DNA of 5,719 bases from Thermoplasmata archaeon (GTDB taxonomy: Archaea > Thermoplasmatota > Thermoplasmata > Thermoplasmatales > Thermoplasmataceae): the NCBI GenBank assembly GCA_021826785.1, contig JAKAYN010000051.1:1-5719 (forward strand), given 5' to 3'. Below the pieces are notes generated by a model, which did not search any database, was not told the DNA's origin, and saw only the letters and a program-made list of their open reading frames with translations. This document shows positions 1 through 5,067 of the stretch, piece by piece. Each line of letters begins with the position of its first letter. Position 1 is the stretch's first letter. Both the position numbers and the translations under genes were made by a program.

Positions 1-521
1 AATGGAACATCGAATGTTGTTTTTGAGCTAAAATCATTGAAAACATAAGGTGCGACAAATAGGCCAAGACCAAACAGTACTGCAGGCATTGCTAGAAATC
101 TACCCCTTGAGGATGGTATTAGATCACCCATGAATGTATATATTAATGGCTGAACCATGCCAACACCAAAGCCAGTTATAAATCTAAAGGCAACAAGCTC
201 ATACTCATTTGTAACAAAGCCTGTAAGCGCTGAAAATACAGAGAATAAAATCAATGCAGTTATTAAACCGTATTTTACAGACATCTTATCAAAAACATAA
301 CCACCGACAAAGCTGAATACAGCTATTCCTGCTGCGAATCCGGTTGCAGCAACGCCAAGAAGGAATGGATTTATATGTATAATTTTCAGTATAAATGTTC
401 CTCCAAAGAAGAAAAGATCTGCATCAAAGCCATCAAGGAACATGCCGAAAACAACAATGCCGGCCAGGAGTATTAATTTACCCCTACTGCGCCTTATATT
501 TGCTATGACAGTATTTTCCAT
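1..521 (-). CDS. MFS transporter, N-terminal part (cut by left window edge)
   Basis: Reading the minus strand from ATG at 521 gives 173 uninterrupted codons that leave the window at base 1, so roughly the first 40% of a typical 400-450 residue carrier is visible. Family features: a DGFD motif in the first membrane segment (D30, D33), as seen in several solute:H+ symporter MFS subfamilies; a degenerate loop 2-3 motif A (GG at 73-74, DK at 78-79, K83); RFITGFGVG at 113-121, resembling the TM4 motif RxxxGxGxG; and SSRGR near 137-141 after TM4. About five membrane segments are seen (near 16-38, 52-75, 86-103, 109-131, 142-162). By family it is a secondary transporter of the cytoplasmic membrane, probably proton-coupled; the substrate is unknown. 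It lies 56 nt downstream of the M20 gene on the same strand, but a T-rich tract and TATA-like boxes between them suggest its own transcript. An in-frame GTG five codons upstream (536) is an alternative start. Confidence 0.9.
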   Translation of the reverse strand, partial: MENTVIANIRRSRGKLILLAGIVVFGMFLDGFDADLFFFGGTFILKIIHINPFLLGVAATGFAAGIAVFSFVGGYVFDKMSVKYGLITALILFSVFSALTGFVTNEYELVAFRFITGFGVGMVQPLIYTFMGDLIPSSRGRFLAMPAVLFGLGLFVAPYVFNDFSSKTTFDVP

Positions 522-541
522 GATAGTAATTAACACAGAAA

Positions 542-561
542 TACTTAAATTTTATTATATA
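542..561 (-). promoter_or_regulatory. Candidate TATA boxes for the left MFS gene
   Basis: Two archaeal box A candidates are seen on the minus strand. TTTAAGTA at 549-542 is centred about 25 nt before the ATG at 521, which would give a leaderless transcript. TATATAA at 561-555 is a better sequence match but is centred 37 nt upstream, which would give a leader of about 10 nt or start near the GTG at 536. No Shine-Dalgarno sequence lies before the ATG, which favours a leaderless start. Which box is used cannot be decided from the sequence. Confidence 0.4.
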
Positions 562-574
562 AAAAGCAAAAAAA
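561..574 (-). terminator. T-rich archaeal terminator after the M20 gene
   Basis: Immediately after the M20 stop the minus strand reads TAG TAA (tandem in-frame stops, 580-575), then T7-GC-T5 (574-561). Archaeal RNA polymerase terminates at oligo-T tracts without needing a hairpin, so this is a plausible intrinsic terminator. It runs directly into the TATA-like element of the next gene. Confidence 0.5.
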
Positions 575-577
575 TTA

Positions 578-1729
578 CTAAAAATGTAAATTTTTTGAAA
601 GAATATTCTTTGCGGATTCCTTTAATATTAAAGAACCCTTATAAAGAACGGATTCATCAATATCGAACTGCGGTGAATGGTTTCCTATATGCCTTTCCGG
701 AAAAGCGCCGCCTAAAACGTAGTATGCACCAGGAACCTTTTCAAGGTAATATGCAAAATCCTCACCACCCATGTTTGGTTTTGGATGCACTATATTATCC
801 TTTCCAAGAATGTTTGATGCCGTTTCCTCAATTATCTTTGATATGGTCTCATTGTTTATTAAAACTGGGTATCCGTATTCATAGTTATATTCGTAATTTA
901 TATTATATGTTAATTTTAATCCGTCAAGTATATCATTTATTCTTTTTTTGATCTTTTCCTGAACATCCTTACTAAATGTTCTTACGGTTCCAGATAATTC
1001 TGAATGTGCGGCTATTACATTGTATCTGTAACCGGCATTTATTTTTCCAACGGTTAAAACTGCAGGTTCCTGCGGGTCTATTTCTCTGGACACAATGTTA
1101 TTAAGCATATTTATTAAATGTGATGTTATATATATTGTGTCAATAGCCTCATGAGGTGCAGATCCATGGCCACCTTTACCGTGCAGTTTTATATCAAATT
1201 TATCGGCATTTGCCATCATTTCATGGTAATATATTCCAACCTTTCCAGAATCAAGTGATCCCCAGATGTGCTGGCCTATAATATAATCAACATTCTCAAG
1301 TGCACCGTTCTTTATCATTTCAACGGCGCCACCAGGAGGAGATTCCTCTGCAGGCTGAAATATTAACCTGATGTTTCCATTAAAACTTTTTAAATCATTA
1401 ATTATTAATTTTGCAGCACCCAAAAGCATTGTTATATGTGTATCGTGGCCGCATGCATGCATGACACCATTATTTAAAGATCTATACTCAACGTCATTTT
1501 CCTCTGTCACCGGTAAGGCATCTATATCAGCCCTAATGGCAACAGTTTTTTTATTTCTATCATTTATAATATCTGCGATAATACCTGTTTCAGTTATCCT
1601 CTCTGGCTTTAAACCAATTTTTTTCAGCTCATCCTCTATCCTCTCAGCCGTTTTATACTCTTTAAAACTCAGCTCCGGATTTTTATGAAAATATCTTCTT
1701 GTTTCTATTAAATAATCGTTTATATCCAT
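578..1729 (-). CDS. M20D-family metal-dependent amidohydrolase / carboxypeptidase
   Basis: A complete 383-residue protein, the usual length for M20D enzymes (aminoacylase, hippurate hydrolase, IAA-amino acid hydrolase, Sulfolobus-type carboxypeptidase CpsA). These hydrolyse the amide bond of N-acyl amino acids or short peptides with a dinuclear metal centre. All expected active-site elements are visible: HKNPELSFKE near 15-24; RADIDALP at 66-73; HACGHD at 91-96 (ligands C93, H95); PAEES at 126-130 (E128 as general base, E129 as ligand); H154 in IIGQHIWG; and H351 in GNHSPQF near the C-terminus. The dimerisation (lid) domain is inserted at about 172-285 and contains GKGGHGSAPH (184-193) and GTVRTF (247-252); MGGEDFAYYL (320-329) marks the return to the catalytic domain. 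There is no signal peptide or membrane segment, so it is cytosolic. The start is supported by a TATA-like box about 25 nt upstream. The exact substrate cannot be assigned. The divergent MFS gene and the downstream MFS gene suggest a role in using imported peptides or acyl-amino acids (inference). Confidence 0.95.
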   Translation of the reverse strand: MDINDYLIETRRYFHKNPELSFKEYKTAERIEDELKKIGLKPERITETGIIADIINDRNKKTVAIRADIDALPVTEENDVEYRSLNNGVMHACGHDTHITMLLGAAKLIINDLKSFNGNIRLIFQPAEESPPGGAVEMIKNGALENVDYIIGQHIWGSLDSGKVGIYYHEMMANADKFDIKLHGKGGHGSAPHEAIDTIYITSHLINMLNNIVSREIDPQEPAVLTVGKINAGYRYNVIAAHSELSGTVRTFSKDVQEKIKKRINDILDGLKLTYNINYEYNYEYGYPVLINNETISKIIEETASNILGKDNIVHPKPNMGGEDFAYYLEKVPGAYYVLGGAFPERHIGNHSPQFDIDESVLYKGSLILKESAKNILSKNLHF

Positions 1730-1750
1730 GACATGTTATCGCTTAACAAC

Positions 1751-1757
1751 TATTAAA
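1751..1757 (-). promoter_or_regulatory. TATA-like box for the M20 amidohydrolase gene
   Basis: TTTAATA on the minus strand is centred about 25 nt upstream of the ATG at 1729, the spacing expected for a leaderless archaeal transcript. No Shine-Dalgarno sequence precedes the ATG. An out-of-frame ATG at 1734-1732 lies just upstream and would compete if the RNA had a leader, which also favours a leaderless start. Confidence 0.45.
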
Positions 1758-1791
1758 CATTTTATTAAAAATCATTAATTTTGAATGAATA

Positions 1792-1812
1792 TTATAAAAA
1801 ATATTTTTATAA
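1792..1812. repeat. Perfect 9-bp inverted repeat in divergent promoter region
   Basis: Arms TTATAAAAA (1792-1800) and TTTTTATAA (1804-1812) are exact reverse complements separated by ATA. The element lies in the 178-nt gap between divergent start codons, 62 nt from the M20 start and 95 nt from the MFS start. It could be an operator for a dimeric regulator, or a bidirectional TATA-like element, since each arm contains TTTATAA. In such A+T-rich DNA chance is also possible. Confidence 0.45.
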
Positions 1813-1837
1813 AACTATATGGAAAATCACTATATAG

Positions 1838-1866
1838 ATATATATTATTATTTATTATTATATATA
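1838..1866. repeat. 29-bp mirror repeat in an A/T-only tract
   Basis: The stretch reads the same forwards and backwards on one strand (a mirror repeat, not an inverted repeat), centred on T1852, and contains only A and T. It lies just upstream of the MFS TATA box. The tract should melt easily, which may help promoter opening, but it may be no more than simple-sequence drift. Confidence 0.5.
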
Positions 1867-1880
1867 TTATTTGAATTATC

Positions 1881-1888
1881 TATATAAG
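1881..1888 (+). promoter_or_regulatory. TATA box for the MFS-HAD operon
   Basis: TATATAAG is centred about 24 nt before the first ATG (1908) and about 27 nt before a second, adjacent in-frame ATG (1911). This is the normal archaeal distance from box A to the transcription start, so the message is probably leaderless with translation beginning at one of these ATGs. No Shine-Dalgarno sequence is present. Related CTATAT motifs occur further upstream at 1815 and 1830 but are badly spaced for this gene. Confidence 0.6.
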
Positions 1889-1907
1889 TATTAATGACAT
1901 TCTAAAT

Positions 1908-3290
1908 ATGATGTCAAATATATACAAGGATCTTGATGAAAAGAGATTTGGATGGTTTCATCTAAAATCCATGATAACAACAGGCATGGGAGTATTCACC
2001 GACGGCTACGACCTTTCATCAATAGGTCTTGTCCTTCTTTTAGTTCTATCGTTTTACGGAATAAATAAGAAATCACCTGATTATTCACTTGTAACAAGTC
2101 TTGTTGCAGGATCTGCGCTTATTGGTGCGGCTGTTGGTGCAATAGTATTTGGCGAGCTTTCAAAAAGAGGCAGAAAGAAATTCTACGGTGTTGATGTGGC
2201 CATTCTTGGTATCGGTGCACTATTACAGGCATTTTCACCAAACATAGCCTTTCTTATAGTAATAAGATTTGTTCTTGGGCTTGGCGTTGGAGCAGATTAT
2301 GTACTATCACCAATGATCATGGCCGAGCATTCAAATTCAAGGGACCGTGGGAAAACAATAGCCTTTGGTTTCGGGCTTATGTGGGGCTTTGGTGCGACAC
2401 TTGCAGCAGCAGTTTACTTAGTTATGGCACCATTTGTATCAACAAACATACTATGGAGAATTGTTCTAGCCGCTGGAGCAATACCAGCACTTGCCGTTGT
2501 CTATCTTAGAAGAAAGATGCCGGAAACACCAAGGTTCATAGCACGCATTGCAGGCGACAAGGATAAATTTGTAAATGAGGTTAAATACATTGCAAATAAG
2601 GAAATAAAAATAAACGGCGATTTAAAGGATAAAAACACATTTAAATATTATTTTAAAAAGTATGCTGGATTTTACATAACCGCAATGATACTATGGTTTT
2701 TATATGATCAGATAGCATACTCAAGCATACTCTTTGGACCTAGCCTGATAGCATCAGGCCTCGGCATTCCATCTGACATATTCCAGTTTGTAATGGAGCT
2801 TGCCTTTACAATACCAGGCGGCATTGTTGCAGTTTCACTGATAGACCGTGTTGGAAGAAAACCATTGCAGGTTTCAGGCTTTATACTCATGGGAATATTT
2901 TTATTATCATTCGGAATATTAAAAGACTTTTCACTGCTTCCTGCCTTTCTTGGATTAATATTGTACGGAATGCAGAACTTTGCAAATCAGTACGGCCCAG
3001 GTTCAATAAGTGCATCAGGCATGCTTGGTGTAGAACTTGCACCCACAAAGATAAGATCCCAGATACAGTCATATACCGTGGCAGCAGGCAGAACAGGTGC
3101 ATCAATATCATCATTTGTGTTTCCATACATGTTCATAGCACTAGGTGAGAGCTTTGCATTTTATTATCTTACTGCGCTTGCAATAGTTGCCGGAATACTA
3201 ACATGGTTAATTATACCAGAAACAAAGGGATCTTTAGAGAAAACATCCGGTGAGATAAATGAAATGAGAAACATAGAGGTGGCTCAATGA
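1908..3290 (+). CDS. MFS transporter, sugar porter / phosphate:H+ symporter-like
   Basis: A complete 460-residue carrier with 12 predicted membrane segments and a longer central loop at about 211-250. Motifs: TDGYD at 31-35 in TM1 (D32, D35); motif A after TM2, GELSKRGRKK at 82-91; RFVLGLGVGADYVLS at 120-134 with E140, a TM4 pattern resembling phosphate:H+ symporters and sugar porters; MPETPRF at 204-210 after TM6; the second-half copy of motif A, LIDRVGRKPL at 311-320; and IPETKG at 436-441 after TM12. The PETPR and PETKG signatures are shared by sugar porters and the PHS family. It is therefore a proton-coupled uptake carrier in the cytoplasmic membrane, substrate undetermined (sugar, phosphate or an organic acid are all possible). 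MM at the N-terminus leaves two adjacent start options, both compatible with the TATA box. The stop codon overlaps the start of the HAD gene, so the two proteins are probably made together. Confidence 0.93.
   Translation: MMSNIYKDLDEKRFGWFHLKSMITTGMGVFTDGYDLSSIGLVLLLVLSFYGINKKSPDYSLVTSLVAGSALIGAAVGAIVFGELSKRGRKKFYGVDVAILGIGALLQAFSPNIAFLIVIRFVLGLGVGADYVLSPMIMAEHSNSRDRGKTIAFGFGLMWGFGATLAAAVYLVMAPFVSTNILWRIVLAAGAIPALAVVYLRRKMPETPRFIARIAGDKDKFVNEVKYIANKEIKINGDLKDKNTFKYYFKKYAGFYITAMILWFLYDQIAYSSILFGPSLIASGLGIPSDIFQFVMELAFTIPGGIVAVSLIDRVGRKPLQVSGFILMGIFLLSFGILKDFSLLPAFLGLILYGMQNFANQYGPGSISASGMLGVELAPTKIRSQIQSYTVAAGRTGASISSFVFPYMFIALGESFAFYYLTALAIVAGILTWLIIPETKGSLEKTSGEINEMRNIEVAQ
3276..3281 (+). 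promoter_or_regulatory. Shine-Dalgarno site of the HAD gene, inside the MFS gene
   Basis: GAGGTG matches the archaeal 16S 3'-end complement and lies 5 nt before the ATG at 3287. The same bases encode Glu-Val near the C-terminus of the transporter. The site fixes the HAD start and contrasts with the SD-less, apparently leaderless start of the first gene in the operon. Confidence 0.7.
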
Positions 3291-3904
3291 TAAAATTGAT
3301 GGCATTTGATATGGATGGTGTCCTTTTAAGGCACAGAAATTCCTGGGAAAAGGTTTTTTCAAATTTATTTTCTTATAATGATTATACGTTTCAAGGTCTT
3401 TCCAGGAGAAATGATATAAGTATTCCAAGGGAAATAGATATAAAAAGGCACATATCAAAAAGTTTTGATTTAAATGATATAAATAAAGATCTTTACATGT
3501 TATATAATTTTAAGAAAGAAACAAAGATAAAAATGGTTATAATATCGGCCGGGGTTAATGCCTTTGCTGAGAAGCTTTCAGATATCTATAACTTCGATAA
3601 TTTTATTGCAAATGATATTATTGAAAGCAATGGCAGATTAAGATTTGTAAAAAACGTTGATCCAAACAAAAAAGATATAAATCTTGAACATTTCCTTAAT
3701 CTTTATAGAATAAGCCCTGAAGAAACAATATCAATAGGCGATACAATATTCGATGTTTCTATGAGACGAAAATCAAAATACTTTATTGCATTTAATCCGT
3801 ACAATTCCAAGGTTATCGAAAATGCAGATTTTACAGCATATAATTTTAATGATTTAATAGAAATAGTAAACAAAATAAATTGTAAAATCAATGTTGAATT
3901 TTAA
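3287..3904 (+). CDS. HAD-superfamily phosphatase, archaeal PSPase-like
   Basis: A 205-residue protein with all four HAD motifs. Motif I is FDMDGVLL (nucleophile D8, acid/base D10). Motif II is VIISAG (S87). The motif III lysine is K128 or K129. Motif IV is GDTIFD (D152, D156, Mg2+ binding). About 65 residues between motifs I and II form a small, probably helical C1-type cap, as in phosphoserine phosphatases; with DGVLLRHRNSW after the nucleophile it resembles the archaeal PSPase-like subfamily IB. It is a soluble Mg2+-dependent phosphohydrolase; phosphoserine is only one possible substrate. Its ATG overlaps the transporter's TGA (ATGA, 4 nt) and follows a good Shine-Dalgarno site, so expression is tied to the carrier. 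It may dephosphorylate a metabolite derived from the imported solute (inference). Its stop TAA shares TTAA (3901-3904) with the stop of the opposing gene. Confidence 0.9.
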   Translation: MIKLMAFDMDGVLLRHRNSWEKVFSNLFSYNDYTFQGLSRRNDISIPREIDIKRHISKSFDLNDINKDLYMLYNFKKETKIKMVIISAGVNAFAEKLSDIYNFDNFIANDIIESNGRLRFVKNVDPNKKDINLEHFLNLYRISPEETISIGDTIFDVSMRRKSKYFIAFNPYNSKVIENADFTAYNFNDLIEIVNKINCKINVEF

Positions 3905-5046
3905 TAGCGGTTTAAACGTTTTAAACTGTCGTTATACCTTATGTTATAAATTCCATAAGCGTTTTTATCGATTTTGTAATGGCACCTAAGGCATTCAAGG
4001 CTCATATCATCATTTACTTTAAAATCAACGCCGTTGCATTCCGGGCAGGTACTTCTTATCCATAATGTATCTGGGTCTGGCATTTTTGCATTTAAATTTC
4101 TATTCTCACTGTAGTTATCATAAATAGAATCATTGTAATAATTGTCTTTATAATTATTATCAATATTCTTTTGATCAACGTTTGTTTCAGCCTGTTTATT
4201 TTTAGACTTTTCCTCATTTCTTATTTTTTCAATGTAATATGCTGTTATTGCGTAGAGTCCTGCAAAGGCCCAGAGGAATAAATATATTGAAAGAACAGGA
4301 TAAACAAAAACATTGTGCTGGAAAAGAATAGTCACAAATTCCATCTCTGAAAGCGTAAAGTTTATTAAAAGTGCCCTTAAAAAACCAAAGGAAAAAAAGA
4401 TGTATGATATAAAGAGAGTGCTTATATAAAGCATCAATGTATTGTAAAAGCCATAGTTTGTTAATAGAACAGATATTCCTGCTATTATTATTGAATAAAT
4501 CCAGCGCATATTCTTTATCGATTTTTCCGGATTTAAAAGATTTTTTAATGTTAACTCCTTTTTTACTAGAAGTGTGATTATTATTAATAAAATTCCAGGT
4601 ATGAAAACAAGCAATAGCATTTGGAATATCGAGTTTGCAGAGTATATTATATTTTCAACAGCCGGTGAAAATAAAAAAACGCTCTTTGATACTATTGATG
4701 GATCAATTGTATCTATTATAACAGATAAAAATATTACCAGTGCCGTGTACAATGAAAAGAACGTATAGAATGAATCCTTTGGTTTATAACTCATTATGTT
4801 ATTATTTTTATAAAATACCGTTGATATTCCAAGCATTATAAATATTAAAGTTAAAATGATCATTGTTATTATTGCAATAATATTAGGTTTTATATTTAAA
4901 TAAATATAGCTCAATGGTATTTTTTCAAGAATCTCATAATCCCTTAAAATGAATGGCAAATAGTAAAAGAATGAAACTATTGCTATGAACATTCCTGCAA
5001 AGGACATAAATTTACTAAATGATTCTATTATGCTTTTTTCACTCAT
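3901..5046 (-). CDS. Multi-pass membrane protein with C-terminal zinc ribbon, unknown function
   Basis: I do not recognise a family for this 381-residue protein. Residues 1-275 hold about seven hydrophobic segments (near 13-33, 55-79, 93-112, 140-162, 182-198, 203-230, 245-272). A charged stretch (273-288) leads into a linker rich in Asn, Asp and Tyr (289-318), probably disordered. The tail carries CPEC (334-337) and CLRC (352-355), a CxxC-x14-CxxC zinc ribbon as found in nucleic-acid-binding or protein-binding modules. The ribbon is probably cytosolic, because Lys/Arg-rich residues follow the last membrane segment. The start is ATG at 5046, 21 nt after the AlaX-like gene's stop; no Shine-Dalgarno is seen. 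A weak TTAAAGTA about 25 nt upstream (5075-5068), inside the end of the upstream gene, could serve as a promoter; otherwise the gene is co-transcribed with it. It converges on the HAD gene with a 4-nt overlap. Membrane topology and function are open. Confidence 0.85.
   Translation of the reverse strand: MSEKSIIESFSKFMSFAGMFIAIVSFFYYLPFILRDYEILEKIPLSYIYLNIKPNIIAIITMIILTLIFIMLGISTVFYKNNNIMSYKPKDSFYTFFSLYTALVIFLSVIIDTIDPSIVSKSVFLFSPAVENIIYSANSIFQMLLLVFIPGILLIIITLLVKKELTLKNLLNPEKSIKNMRWIYSIIIAGISVLLTNYGFYNTLMLYISTLFISYIFFSFGFLRALLINFTLSEMEFVTILFQHNVFVYPVLSIYLFLWAFAGLYAITAYYIEKIRNEEKSKNKQAETNVDQKNIDNNYKDNYYNDSIYDNYSENRNLNAKMPDPDTLWIRSTCPECNGVDFKVNDDMSLECLRCHYKIDKNAYGIYNIRYNDSLKRLNRY
3910..3926. 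repeat. 7-bp inverted repeat at the convergent gene junction
   Basis: GTTTAAA (3910-3916) and TTTAAAC (3920-3926) are exact reverse complements around a CGT loop. The element starts 6 nt after the HAD stop and lies within the last codons of the opposing membrane-protein gene (the Leu-Lys-Arg-Leu-Asn stretch). It could form a small hairpin in transcripts of either strand, but there is no oligo-T tract beside it, so a terminator role is doubtful. Confidence 0.4.
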
Positions 5047-5067
5047 AAATTAATTATTTTAAAACAT

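Noticed and set aside
442..951. A 169-codon plus-strand open frame
   Set aside because: It runs antisense across the MFS start and the C-terminal third of the M20 gene, whose active-site motifs are clear. Its protein shows no recognisable domain.
1371..1688. A 105-codon plus-strand open frame
   Set aside because: It is wholly antisense to the M20 catalytic motifs and has no promoter or family signature, so it is a shadow of the real gene.
1819..1887. A 22-codon hydrophobic mini-ORF (starting M-E-N-H-Y-I-D-I) upstream of the MFS gene
   Set aside because: It is made mostly of TAT, TTA and ATA codons from the A/T simple sequence, has no Shine-Dalgarno site, and its end overlaps the MFS TATA box. 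It would matter only if transcription began well upstream of 1908.
1730..1907. Possible replication origin or CRISPR leader in the A/T-rich gap
   Set aside because: There are no origin recognition box-like repeats, no spaced direct repeats and no neighbouring cdc6/orc or cas genes. A divergent promoter region explains the gap.
2708..3126. Minus-strand open frames inside the MFS gene
   Set aside because: They are antisense to conserved transporter motifs (LIDRVGRKPL and the second-half membrane segments) and resemble no protein family.
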